A stretch of DNA of 64,000 nucleotides, from NCBI RefSeq assembly GCF_003073045.1, contig NC_037591.1, positions 20,206,819 through 20,270,818 on the forward strand. Reading direction: 5' to 3'. Source of the DNA: Pomacea canaliculata (taxonomy: Eukaryota; Mollusca; Gastropoda; Architaenioglossa; Ampullariidae). The position numbers and the translations under genes are program-made. Below are positions 1-9,963 of the stretch, one piece after another. Numbering within the stretch: position 1 is the first letter of the stretch; each line of letters begins with the position of its first letter. Below the pieces are notes generated by a model. It saw only the letters and a program-made list of their open reading frames with translations. It did not search any database and was not told where the DNA came from.

Positions 1-595
1 GGCCTGGTGCTATGGGAGGGTCTGGTGCATACAGGAGGGTCTGGTGCAGAGGAGGGTCTGGTGCGAAGAGGAGGGTCTGGTGCGTGAGGGCCTGGTTCAA
101 AAAAAAAAAGGAATGTAATAGGGGAAAAATTGAACAAATGTTGTCCATAGCAGCAACGCTTTCTCCTTTCGCCGGTTGATCGCATTCCGAACAACGTTGT
201 GTCTGTACACCGACAAAAACCGATCACAACAATACCCAGCCCGATAACCGTACCAAATGAGAATTCACCCATCATCTTGGAAGTTTCAGTTCAATAGGAG
301 GGTCAGGTGCCCGGAGGGCCTGGTACCTAGGGAGGGTCAGGTGCCCGGAGGGCCTGGTGCCTAGGGAGGGTCAGAAGCCCGGAGGGTCTGGTGCCTAGGG
401 AGGCTCAGGTGCCCGGAGGGTCTGGTGCCTAGGGAAGGTCAGGTGCCTGGAGGGTTGATGCCTAAGGAGGGTCAGGTGCCTAGGGAGGGTCAGGTGCCTG
501 GAGGGTTGATGCCTAAGGAGGGTCAGGTACCCGGAGGCCCTGGTGCCTAGGGAGGGTCAGGTGCCCGGAGGGCCTGGTGCAATGGGAGGCGTGGC
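1..595. repeat. rDNA spacer minisatellite, GGAGGGTCTGGTGC type
   Basis: This stretch holds many copies of a short unit close to GGAGGGTCTGGTGC, with variants reading GGCCTGGTGC or GGTCAGGTGC. At 1-100 the units are spaced by a few A/G-rich bases. From about 296 to 595 two variants alternate in a higher-order unit of about 34-36 bp. A non-repetitive patch of about 190 bp (about 105-295) separates the blocks. Because the array leads into a promoter-like block and an 18S sequence on the same strand, the simplest reading is ribosomal intergenic spacer. Reading frames that cross the array are by-products of the repeat. Confidence 0.85.
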
Positions 596-978
596 ACAAG
601 GCAGGTATGGTTAAGGTCGGCGCTATATACATGGGAAGCAGGCGTCCTGAAAGGTGCGCGAAAGGGACCGTGGCTATAAAGGTTTCTATATATGAAATGC
701 TCACCCGGTTTTGTATTTTTCATCTGCAAATGAGCGCTCGCTCGGCGTGCGAAGCCCGCGGTCGAAAGCGATCGTTGTCTGCGTCCCGTCCTGCTGCGAG
801 CCGGTTTCGAAGCGGACCGAAGAAGGTGTGGTACGGGTTGGCTCGGTGGTGATTCGCGGCTTTCGCTGTCGCGTTTCTCACGGCTCAGGCGCGCGCTGGT
901 TGAGCAGAGAGGGGTTCGTCGTGGCTCCTTTCGGTCAACAGCGTCGGCGCATCGAATAACGCTTGACTGTGTCTCGCG
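582..978 (+). promoter_or_regulatory. rDNA promoter-like block, copy 1 (candidate spacer promoter)
   Basis: A block of about 400 bp recurs at about 1349-1752. Both copies start GGGAGGCGTGGCACAAGGCA, continue with GTCGGCGCTATATA followed by CATGGG or TATGGG, and share a GC-rich second half that is nearly identical (it includes GCGAGCCGGTTTCGAAGCGG). Both end near TAACGCTT and CTGTGTCTCG. Copy 1 is followed by spacer repeats and not by a leader, which is how spacer promoters sit in the rDNA of Xenopus and Drosophila. The CTATATA element may be a polymerase I core promoter. That function is inferred from position and duplication only. Confidence 0.55.
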
Positions 979-1348
979 GAGGGTCTGGTGCGGAGGGCCT
1001 GGTGCCAAACTTGTAAAATGTTCGTTCGAGCGGAGGGTCTGGTGCGGAGGGCATGGTGCCAAAACTTGTAAAATGTTCGTTCGAGCGGAGGGTCAGGTGC
1101 GGAGGGTCTGGTGCGGAGGGCATGGTGCCAAACTTGTAAAATGTTCGTTTCTGAGCGGAGGGTCTGGTGCAAAGCGGATCAGTGCGGATCTGGTGCATAC
1201 AAAATTGAAAACATGATCACTTCTAGTCATTAGTAACTTCATTTTGGTACTGGAAGCTTAGGGAACCTCGTTTCCTTCAAGTTTACCGAACAGGAGGGTC
1301 TGGTGCGGAGGGTCTGGTGCGGAGGGTCTGGTGCGGAGGGCCTGGTGC
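977..1348. repeat. rDNA spacer repeats between the two promoter-like blocks
   Basis: GGAGGGTCTGGTGC-type units resume here. Around 1008-1160 they form a longer unit of about 55-65 bp containing AAACTTGTAAAATGTTCGTT, present three times. A short unique patch at about 1200-1290 includes a CCTCGTTTCCTTCAAGT motif that recurs downstream of the 5.8S fragment near 3945, which ties the two flanks together as one spacer family. The last units (1290-1348) run directly into promoter-like copy 2. Confidence 0.75.
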
Positions 1349-1752
1349 AAGGGGAGGCGTGGCACAAGGCAGGGAAGAGATAAGTCGGCGCTATATATAT
1401 GGGGAGCAGGTGTGCCGAAAGGAGCGAGAAAGTGAACATGGCAATAGAGAAAGGTTACTATTAGCCATGTAGTGCTCACCCAGTTTTGTATTTTGCATCG
1501 GCAACTGAGCGCTCGCTCGGCGTGCGACGCCCTCGGTCGAAAGTGATCGTTGTCTGCGTCCCGTCCTGCTGCGAGCCGGTTTCGAAGCGGACCGAAGAAG
1601 GTCTGGTACGGGTTGGCTCGGTGGTGATTCGCGGCTTTCGCTGTCGCGTTTCCCACGGCTCAGGCGCGCGCTGGTTGAGCAGAGAGAGGGGTTCGTCATG
1701 CTCCTTTCGGCCAGCCGCGTCGGCGTATCGAATAACGCTTTACTGTGTCTCG
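1349..1752 (+). promoter_or_regulatory. rDNA promoter-like block, copy 2 (candidate gene promoter)
   Basis: This is the second copy of the block at 582-978. It has a CTATATATATGGGG core-like element near 1391 and the same GC-rich second half. It is the copy next to the leader and the 18S sequence, so it occupies the position of the 47S-type pre-rRNA promoter. The first ~150 bp differ more between copies than the rest, so the GC-rich part was duplicated recently, converted, or constrained. The start site cannot be placed from sequence alone. Confidence 0.55.
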
Positions 1753-1912
1753 AGTGAAAGAGCGCGCCCGTGTCGATCGGGTGAACGCTCCGCACGTTGA
1801 AAATTTGAACCGATGATGCGGTTGCAAGAGCGAAAAGCACCCGCGAACGCAGGACCTGCGCTCCAGCGGCGACTGCTTCGTGGGAGTCGGTTACGTGTAC
1901 ACCCAACAGCAT
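1753..1912 (+). other. Probable 5' external transcribed spacer
   Basis: This is 160 bp of non-repetitive, GC-rich sequence between promoter-like copy 2 and the first recognisable 18S bases. No reading frame or repeat is seen. The call is by position only, and a real 5' ETS is usually longer, so this one may be shortened. Confidence 0.5.
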
Positions 1913-2597
1913 TCTGGTTGATCCTACCAGTAGTCATATGCTTGTTCTCAAAGATTAAGCCATGCCTCGTACGGTGAAACCGCGAATGGCTCATGAGATC
2001 AGTCGAGGTTCCTTAGATGATCCATTTCTACTTGGATAACTGTGGCAATTCTAGAGCTAATACATGCAAACCAACTTCGACCCGTCAAAGCCGGGAAAGA
2101 GCGCTTTTATTAGTTCAAAACCAGTCGGGGTCTCGGCCCCGTCCCTTTTAATGACTCTGGATAACTTTGTGCCGATCGCATGGCTTCGAGCCGGCGAGGC
2201 ATCTTTCAAATGTCTGCCTTATCAACTGTCGATGGTACGTGATAGACCTACCACGTTGACTACGGGTAACGGGGAATCAGGGTGTGATTCCGGAGAGGGA
2301 GCATGAGAAACGGCTACCACTTCCAAGGAAGGCTTACCCAGCTCGGGGAGGTAGTGACGAAAAATAACAATACGGAACTCTTTTGATTCTCCGCAATTGG
2401 AATGAGTACACTTTAAACCCTTTAACGAGGATCTATTGGAGGGCAAGTCTGGTGCCAGCAGCCGTGGTAATTCCAGCTCCAATAGCGTATATTAAAGTCG
2501 TTGTGCTTAAAAAGCTCGTAGTTGGTCGTGCGGTCGTCTCGCGACGGTCACTGCGCGAAGCCTGAGCGTGCGCGGCTCTTCGCAGGGTCGTCTTCGC

Positions 2598-2628
<31 letters not shown>

Positions 2629-3345
2629 CATATTTTCATTAGTCAAGAACTAGTCAGAGGTTCGAAGACGATTAAAAACTGTCATTGTTCTGACCATAAA
2701 CGATGCCATCTAGCGTTGGGCAAGTGTCGCTTCATCGACTCTGAAACCAAACTTTTCGGGTTCCAGGGAAGTATGGTTGCAAAGCTGAAACTTAAAGGAA
2801 TTGACGGAAGGTCACCACCAGGAGTGGAGCCTGCGGCTTAATTTGATTCAACACGGTAAAACACACCCAGTCCGCACACTGTAAGGATTGACACATTGAT
2901 ATCTTTTTCTTGATTCGGTGGGTGGTGGCGCATGGCCGTTCTTAGGTGGTGGAGCGATTTGTCTGATTAATTCCGATAACGGGCGAGTCTCTAGCCTGTT
3001 AAATAGTTCACCAATTCTTCACGTATCGGTGCTAACTTCTTAGAGGGAGAAGTGGCATTTAGCCACAAGAGATTGAGCAACAACAGGTCTGGCTGCCTTT
3101 AGAAGGAGTCAAGGTGGATGTGACCATGCTTTGAAAACTGTGCGAACCCCTTGAACGTCCTTCGTGATAGGTACTGGGGGCTTGAAATTCTTCTTATCAA
3201 CGAGGAATTCTCAGTAATTACGTCGGATGCCCTTTCTACACACCGCCTGTCACTACTACCGAGTGAACGGTTTAGTGAGGGGTAGCTGGCCTCCGCGTCG
3301 AGAGTCTGAAAAAGTCTATCAAACCGGAGGAAAGCTTTTGCCGAG
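1913..3345 (+). rRNA. Degenerate 18S rRNA gene (probable pseudogene)
   Basis: The sequence opens with TCTGGTTGATCCTACCAGTA, the canonical 5' end with changes, and follows the 18S backbone through AACAACTGCGAAAGCATTTG, GGAATTGACGGAAGG and CTTCTTAGAGGGA to GAACGGTTTAGTGAGG. It spans about 1.43 kb where animal 18S is about 1.8 kb. Segments are missing: after AGCCATGC near 1965, in the 400-region near 2330, most of the V4 region between about 2525 and 2600, and a stretch near 3090-3150. Near-universal bases are changed: the 530 loop reads CAGCAGCCGTGGTAATTCC instead of GCCGCGGTAA, and the decoding region reads CTTTCTACACACCGCCTGTC instead of CTTTGTACACACCGCCCGTC. The 3' end fades near 3345 without the GGTGAACCTGCGGAAGGATC end. 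These losses argue against a working rRNA. A badly assembled or chimeric rDNA copy is the alternative. Confidence 0.88.
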
Positions 3346-3517
3346 TCAGACTCTCAGTGACGCCCCGGACTCTCGCCTCGGGGGTGGCATCGGCGAAAGT
3401 GTAAAGAGAGGCACATTCTCGCGTGGCTGCTCCCTAGCTCTACAATTTTTTTCATTCATTTCGCATTTTGTTGAAACCTTTCAAATATCGTTGCAAAGCA
3501 GATGAAAAGAAATGAAA
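3346..3517 (+). other. Short ITS1-like spacer
   Basis: About 170 bp separate the decayed 18S end from the 5.8S start. No conserved element is recognised. It fits ITS1 by position only and is short for an animal ITS1. A 92-codon frame across the 18S end and this spacer has no protein-like features. Confidence 0.45.
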
Positions 3518-3602
3518 CAACTTTAGGCGGTGGGATCACTCGACCCGCACGTCGATGAAGAACGCAGCCAGTTGCGTGAATTAATGTGAATTGCAGAACA
3601 CT
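3518..3602 (+). rRNA. Truncated 5.8S rRNA (5' ~85 nt only)
   Basis: CAACTTTAGGCGGTGGGATC, then CGTCGATGAAGAACGCAGCC and GAATTAATGTGAATTGCAG, match the 5' half of eukaryotic 5.8S with a few changes and one inserted G in GGTGGGATCACTC. The match stops near 3602, where the sequence becomes CTCTAACCCTAACC, a short A-rich tract and spacer repeats. The 3' half of 5.8S, ITS2 and 28S are absent from the window, so this unit cannot make a complete rRNA set. Confidence 0.88.
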
Positions 3603-4040
3603 CTAACCCTAACCATTTTCAAAAAAAAAAAAAAAAAAAACAAAAAAAAGCAAAGAAACCCGGGGGAGGGCCTAGTGCAAAACTTTTTTTTAACAAAAGT
3701 TCCAGGTCGATAGGAGGGTCAGGTGCAGAGAGGAGGGTCTGGTGCACAGGGAGGGCCTGGTGCAAAACAAAAAAATTTGATTCATCAGTTTCTTCGCTTT
3801 GGCATTAGAAGACTAAAAAAAAGTTCCACTTCGATGGGAGGGTCTGGTGCAAAGAGGAGGGTCTGGTGCACAGGGAGGGCCTGGTGCAAAACAAAAAAAT
3901 TTGATTCATCAGTTTCTTCGCTTTGGCATTAGAAGCTTAGGGGTACCTCGTTTCCTTCAAGTATACAAAAAGGGAGGGCCTGGTCTGAGTGAGGGCCTGG
4001 TGCATATAGGAAGGTCTGGTGGTAAGTGTGAATGTGAGTG
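3603..4040. repeat. Downstream rDNA spacer repeats and ~125 bp tandem unit
   Basis: After a poly-A tract (3621-3655) the GGAGGGTCTGGTGC-type repeats return. Two copies of a unit of about 125 bp follow, at about 3715-3838 and 3839-3960. Each joins two minisatellite units to AAAAAAATTTGATTCATCAG and TTCTTCGCTTTGGCATTAGA. The following TACCTCGTTTCCTTCAAGT also occurs near 1265, upstream of the 18S. The array ends near 4022 at GAAGGTCTGGTGG. Head-to-tail rDNA units have the same spacer on both sides, so this supports the spacer reading. Confidence 0.75.
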
Positions 4041-5449
4041 CATGCGTTTGTGTATGCGAATGTGATTCGTGACCTATAATTTCACAGTTGTTTTGTAAGA
4101 CTTCTGTAACTAAAATATGTGTATGCTCCTTAGCCAAAGGAATAGGAAAAAGTATGCATGTATCTCGAGTTAAACAACATTTGCTGCTTACAGAACAGAG
4201 CTGAGGTCAACGTACAAGGTGGTCACGGAGCTCGCCTATCGCAGGAAGAATGTTTGCTGCGCAGGGTACACTGAAGATGGTGATACATGTATCCGTAAGT
4301 CCTCCAACTCTTCTGACCTCGTGATTCTGGGTTGCCCTCTGCATAACTTTGTTTGGATGGTTGATTAGGCGTATCCATCCACATCCGCGCACCTGCATCC
4401 TGTCGCTAGTCGACCCCTCACACCTTCCCTCTGTCACGTGGCTGTCACCCGGCCAGCGACCACCCGACCCCCACATGCCAGCCTCCACCCTCCCTGTGTG
4501 CGTGCTGTTTCCATCCCACTAACTGCGATGTCGCACACTACCATACAGTATAGTAATCGAGTTTATTGGCAAATAGCATTTGACAAGGCAGGAACATCAG
4601 TGTCAATGAGAGTGACTAGCGTCTCAAATTGACTGACAATAATGAAGTTTTGAGAAAAAGCTCATAAAGTTTTTAGTCAGCAGGTAAAATGACAATATTA
4701 GTACTGTATAAACTTTGTTCTATGAACTATTACGATTCAGCTAAATATGCCAAACATTTCTATTTTTCTGTCATTTTTACAAAACATTCTAATCTCCTTA
4801 AATATTAAAAGTATTAACACTTACTAGCTAACTAGTCTTTTAAAACAGTTGCTTTGTCTTCTAAAACTGAGCAGGTATTTTAACGGCTAGTGACTGATGG
4901 CGTTGAAGTCGACCGAGTTTATGCTTCGTAAAAGTTGGATGAATTCAAAATTTCTGCTTTAAAGAGTCTGAAGGCGACAGTTCAGTTCAGATATTGTTGT
5001 TTACGTGTAACAGCATGCGTGTGTGTAGTTATTGTGTGTGTGTGCGCGCGCGCGTGCGGTTTTGCTAAAGGAATATATAGGAAGGGACTTTCGATAGGTG
5101 CTGCGTGTTTGTTATGTAAGTTGATAAAAATATAACTGATGTGCTCTGCTGTTCGTCGCAGGCAAACACTTTTTAATGAGGTTTAACGACACTCGATGAA
5201 GACTTGTTTAGGCATTTACTTCTTCGGTTCTTCCTCTTTACATGTAGAAGTATAAATCACTTACATAGAGAACATGTCCTTGCACGTCAGTGAGCTTAGT
5301 ACAAACTCGCAGCACTTACAACAAAAGCGATGTGATACATCTACCCGTTGTTCTAATCTGTCGAGGTTTTGACATCGCTGCTGACGTAACAGTCCTTACT
5401 AAAGGGGGGGGGTCTGTGGAGCGGGGTGCTACAAGTCTGATCTTTAACA
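4041..5449. other. No gene recognised
   Basis: Non-repetitive sequence with only short open frames, none with a recognisable domain or plausible splice structure. A TG/CG-rich microsatellite lies at about 5030-5055. Nothing else is supported. Confidence 0.6.
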
Positions 5450-5695
5450 TCATTTGTCCTCATTTACTAACCACTCGCATTAAACAACTTTTATGTTCAA
5501 GTAGTGATGTAGATCCTAGTGCACTTGTCCTACTGTTTGCAGTCTATATTTCGTTACTGAATGAAGTGTAGATATTGAGATTCGAATTGTAAACATACAT
5601 TATATACTGGGAAAATAATTTACGATTACAAGTACAAGGGGCCCGGAGAGGTCGGCTGTCCCGGGGCCCGGGCTGGCTCTCGGCGGCCCTGAGTA
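5450..5695 (+). repeat. Dispersed repeat, copy 1 (second copy at ~23880)
   Basis: About 240 bp here resemble about 23880-24100 in the same orientation. Shared landmarks are CATTTACTAACCACTC, CAAGTAGTGA, TGTTTGCAGTCTATA, TAGATATTGA, TCGAATTGTAA, ACTGGGAAAA and TACAAGGGG followed by CCGGAGA. The copies differ by many substitutions and small indels, so they are old. No coding capacity, terminal repeat or tail was found, so the class is unknown. An uncatalogued SINE or MITE is possible. Confidence 0.7.
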
Positions 5696-5830
5696 CAGCC
5701 TACCTGTCGTACAGCCTACCTGTTGTATAGTTGTACAGCCTACCCGTGGTACACCTGACATACAGCCTACCTGTAGTACAGCCTACATGGTGTACAGTTT
5801 ACAGCCTACCTGTGGTACAACCTACCTGAC
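5690..5830. repeat. Minisatellite of TACAGCCTACCTG units
   Basis: At least seven imperfect copies of a 12-18 bp unit close to GTACAGCCTACCTGT, with small insertions between units. It directly follows the dispersed repeat, so it may have grown from the element's end. No coding potential. Confidence 0.75.
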
Positions 5831-7438
5831 GGCCCTTCTGACAACACGGATGACGGGAGAGGGTAGAATTGTCGGTTATTCTGTCCAGCAACTAAGGCTG
5901 TAATATCACAGATGGCAGACGACCCTGTCAACAGTAAACGTTTAAACACCTACGGACAGGTGGATTGATACAACTTATTCTTGAAAGGCTCTGACTTAGC
6001 TAGGGGCATTTTTCGGAGTGATTGTTTGAAATGTTTATTAAACTTCTTGTTAATGCTAAAACAAGCAGGCTCACGATATGCAAATAAAGTTTACGTACAC
6101 AGCACACGAAACATTCCTTCCATCGACACTAACCTCAACGAATTCTTCTATTCTTCAAACGGACATTCAACGACTAGCGTCACGGACTACAGAGAGTTCG
6201 CGAGGCAAGGAGCGCCATGTGGACTTGTCTTTGTCTCAGTTTATCACACGAGTCTCACCATGGCTGGGAAAGAAAGAAGAAGGTCAACAGAACTATTCAA
6301 ACAACCGAGAGGACCCTACATCTCATGCTGGTCCTTGTCATTCTGATGTGATGTGAGCTTTGTGCGCCCACAAGTCGTCGGCAAACTTGACACATGTAAA
6401 TCAGTTAGACGAGTGAGATGACGACGGTGACGGCCGGACACACATCCTCAACATGTGAGGCAAGGTGACAGCAATCCACTTTTACCCAGAAGCCACTTTG
6501 CTATGTTCAGGAGATTTGAAACAAAAACAAACCCAACCAAACTCACCTGACATTTTCTTCCTATTAAATTTAAGAGAAAACAAGCCAGACACATCATGTT
6601 AAAACAGTCGAGAGGACACTCGGAATGTCAGGGCACAGTTCACTGTAATTCTCTACAAAAACAGTTTACCTGGTTCTCAAGATCACAAGATATGTTAATT
6701 CCATTTTAAAGGAAGAAAGACAAAAACAAGAGAATCATATGATAAGATGAAGGAAGACATGTTGTGTAAGACAGAAATTTTTTCAAGCTGGTAGTGAAGC
6801 GAGCACTTGATTCGTTCCCCATACTACCAAGTCATTTAAAGCAAAATGTTTTTACAACTCTAGAGAAACTAAGTGACACCCATGCCACCATTTTCCTCAA
6901 CATTGTTTTTCTTCTCCTGCTAGTCACATATACTTACAACATTTACTTTGCCTTTTCATACAATTTTTTTTTTCATTTTCAGAAGTAATTTCATTCTAAC
7001 TTTGCTTTTAACTTAAAATGCTCGCTGCGAAAAAAGGATATTTGGATCCGGGTGTACCGAGAACCACGTGGAACCACCCGTGCTACCCGCTGTTGCTGCT
7101 GTAATGCTGACAGCAAACAAGACCTGAGTGCTTGAGCAGGTCCGGCTCCTGGTGCGCACGAAAGAAGAAGGCTATTAGGGAAGTATGCATACAGCTGTTT
7201 GTCCAGAAAACAGACGCAGCGAGAGAAGAAAAGAAAGATTGCGCTGTACCCGCGGGAGAAGAAAAGAGGGACGTACTCTAGAATCCACCCGAACCAACAG
7301 GCAGACGTGACGTCATGCCGAGCAAAGTGAAGGGTCGTGACCCGCATACACATCAGAGCCTACTTCCTTCATCGCTGTATCATCAGAAAATGTAGTCTCG
7401 TTCTTGCTGCGTCCTGTCGTCCTTGAGATGGATACCCG
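5831..7438. other. No gene recognised upstream of LPMO-A
   Basis: Only short frames are present, none showing a domain or splice structure. The last 400 bp precede the TATA element of LPMO-A and may carry its promoter-proximal elements, but no specific site can be supported. Confidence 0.55.
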
Positions 7439-7536
7439 TATATAAAGCATGGAGTGTAGCCGGGTGCAGACGTCTTTATTACTCCCTCTACTCACAGTTG
7501 AACATCGTAGCGGTGAGGAGGATCTATCAACTCAGG
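7439..7536 (+). promoter_or_regulatory. TATA box and untranslated first exon of LPMO-A
   Basis: TATATAAA lies at 7439-7446. A candidate untranslated exon follows, beginning about 25-30 bp downstream and ending at a strong donor (CTCAGG|GTAAGA, exon end 7536). A matching acceptor, TGTCTCGCAG, ends at 8465, 36 bp before the LPMO-A start codon. The spacing of TATA, exon and donor is typical of a regulated, tissue-specific gene. The transcription start is inferred. Confidence 0.5.
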
Positions 7537-8501
7537 GTAAGAACTTGCCTCCTTCTTTATTTCTGACATTTTGTTTTAACCTTTGTGGTAAAATCATCAA
7601 TCATCATCATCATCTCCTGCCGCGTTTATTTCATTCTTCACAAGGATTCCACTTCTTTCAGTTAAGGGACAACACGAGTGCAACATTTCTTTAATTACGA
7701 CTTAAGTTCATTTTAAAACCATAATTCCCCAATACGAGTAGATAATTATGCTTAATTTTCAAGATATAAGACTTCAAACATCGGCATTCTCATCTGCCTT
7801 TAGGAAAGCAGAAGACAGTTACTCTCCTATACTGGACATCTCAGTTGGCCGAAAGTAGTATTTGTGACAGTGAGTGTGGCTCAGTTCAGCAAGTCTGTGT
7901 ATGTCTTGTAGTCAGATGAAGAAACATTACTCAGATTGTTAGGTTTAAAAAGCTGGGTTTTTTTCTTTGTTTGTTTTGTTTGTTTGTTTGTTTTTTTGGG
8001 TTTTTTTTTTTTTTTTGTTTTGCTCAGAAAACGAAATAGCTGATTTTGGAACACAGCCTTCAAGATTTGAATTTTATTTAGAAGCTTTGGCTAAAGTAAA
8101 GATAATAAAAAAGGTCAAAACGAATTCACTGGACACAGACTGGTAAGTAAATCTTCAGATCAAAGTTTCATGGGCGACAGTCAGGGTCATAGATGATTAA
8201 TTTCCAGCATTGAATTTTTATTTTATATTACAGCCTACTGCTGATAATGACTTTTTCCACCACTAAAAATATAATACTAAAAAAATTTGATACATATTTG
8301 TCGATGTAAAAACTTGATGAGACAAGATAACGCCGGCGACGAGATGGAGACAAGTGAAGTGTGAAGACCTGATGTCGGTAAGATGAGTGGAGTGTAAGGG
8401 GAGGTTGTTGGGAAGCCATACACTTCACTGCCTCAAGTACACGCTGCTCTTGTTGTGTCTCGCAGCTCGCCACTTGCAGTTAGTCCGTTTGAACTGAGGC
8501 C

Positions 8502-9963
8502 ATGGACACTAAGGCAAGGAGCCTGCTGTACCGCCTGTCCTTGCTGCTCTGCTCGGTCTCCTACGTGCACAGTCATGGCCGCGTCTCATCCCGCCATCGA
8601 GAGCCAGCGCCTGGCGCCTGGGCTTCAGCAGTCCTGTGGACTACAATGACAACGAAGGTTACTGCGGAGGGTTCCAGGTACAAACAGACCGTCACACACA
8701 CACACAAAGAGTTCAACATTTCGTCCACCTGCAACTTGTTTAGCTTTTATTTTATTTCCTGTACTACACTTTACGTCACTTAAATATTATATTTGGCCCT
8801 ATAGTCTACATCTATTTCGCATCTTTCTGTCAAATGTCTCATCTTCATCTTTCAACAAGCACTTGGCCACTCGAGTCACCAAGTCAGTTTTTTTTTTCAC
8901 AGGCCCAATGGATGAAAAATGGAGGCAAGTGCGGAATTTGTGGCGATGCCTGGGATCAGCCACCACCACGTAATCACGAAAGGCCTGATGGGAAATTTGT
9001 TATAAAATCGAAAGATTTCATACTTAGCCGTTTCCGAGAAGGCGACAGCATTGCTGTGAATCTTGAAATCACGGCTGCACACAGGGTGAGTAACAAAGCG
9101 ATTGTTCTCCCTCCTTCGTTCTATCTCTGTGTCCACGTGCGTTTGCAAGCACCCATTGGTCACAACTTAACGCAGCTTTCTTTGCCACGCAGGGTTACTT
9201 TGAGTTCCACCTGTGCAAAGTGGACGACTTACCTGGCCAGGTAGACGCCACCGTGGAGTGTCTGGAGAAGACTGTCCTGAGGCTGGCGGGTACAGGGGAG
9301 ACGAGAGTTGCGGCCCCCGTGAGTGGCGCCCAGGCCTACGCCTGAACGTCAGCCTCCCAGCAGGTCTGACGTGCGACCACTGCGTGCTGCAATGGAAGTA
9401 CCGTGCAGGTGAGTGACGTCAGACACCTGTCTACACCCCACTTAAGTGAGGAGGTACTGTGTCGTAACATTTGCTAACAGGAATAATAAATAGATGGGGT
9501 AAATGTGTATGCACACAGTGTAGAGTTTGAGATAGAAAACCGCTAAGATTACTTTTTAAAATAATTATTTCCTGTAAAAGTATCGTTAGATCGTGAACTC
9601 ATTTTGTTACCAGGCAACAACTGGGGCACTGACTCTGAAGGGTCAGGTCTGGGCCACGGACCACAAGAGCATTTCTTCTCCTGCTCCGACATTCAGATCA
9701 CCCCCAGGGACGGTTTATTACCACCAACACCGTCACCCACTGCGGCCCCCACCACTCCAGCACCTGTCACAACACCGTCACCCACGGGTGTCGACCCGTG
9801 CCCACTGTCGAAGTCTGCGAAGGAGTTCTACCGCTGCAACTACTGTGCGGAGCAGTGCTTCCGCTACAACAACTGCGACGCCTTGGTGTGCGGCTACCCC
9901 GTGCGTGCGTGTGCACGTGGCCTGACCATCCCACCGGCTGCGGTGTGTCCTGTGGGCTACTAG
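8502..9963 (+). CDS. AA15-type lytic polysaccharide monooxygenase, LPMO-A
   Basis: A secreted copper enzyme of the LPMO_10/AA15 kind, which oxidatively cleaves chitin or cellulose. Coding exons: 8502-8677, 8903-9085, 9193-9408, 9614-9963. Residues 1-24 form a signal peptide ending VHS, so His25 (HGR) becomes the N-terminal copper ligand. Then come PPSRASAWRLGF, DYNDNEGYCGG, GGKCGICGDAW and EITAAHRGYFEF, where the His is the second copper ligand, and PQEHFFSC, where Phe takes the axial position. A Pro/Thr-rich linker leads to a C-terminal domain with about ten cysteines (FYRCNYCAEQCFRYNNC). As written, the frame breaks by one missing base in exon 1 (8583-8592) and again in exon 3 (about 9340). 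All splice phases agree once these are allowed for. Where LPMO-B reads SCVGCGPQE, this copy reads SGLGHGPQE, so two cysteines are lost. It is a working gene with sequencing indels or a young pseudogene. Confidence 0.85.

Noticed and set aside
547-1912. Minus-strand frames of up to 173 codons rich in Pro, Leu and Arg
   Set aside because: They read through the rDNA spacer minisatellite and the promoter-like blocks; the peptide repeats (TRPSAPDPP) only mirror the DNA repeat.
2064-2639. Short frames within the 18S sequence
   Set aside because: The nucleotide sequence is clearly rRNA-derived; the frames are incidental.
3723-4065. Plus-strand frames with repeated GGSGAQGGPGAK peptides
   Set aside because: Translation of spacer repeats; no domain and the repeat is the same DNA unit seen in the noncoding flank.
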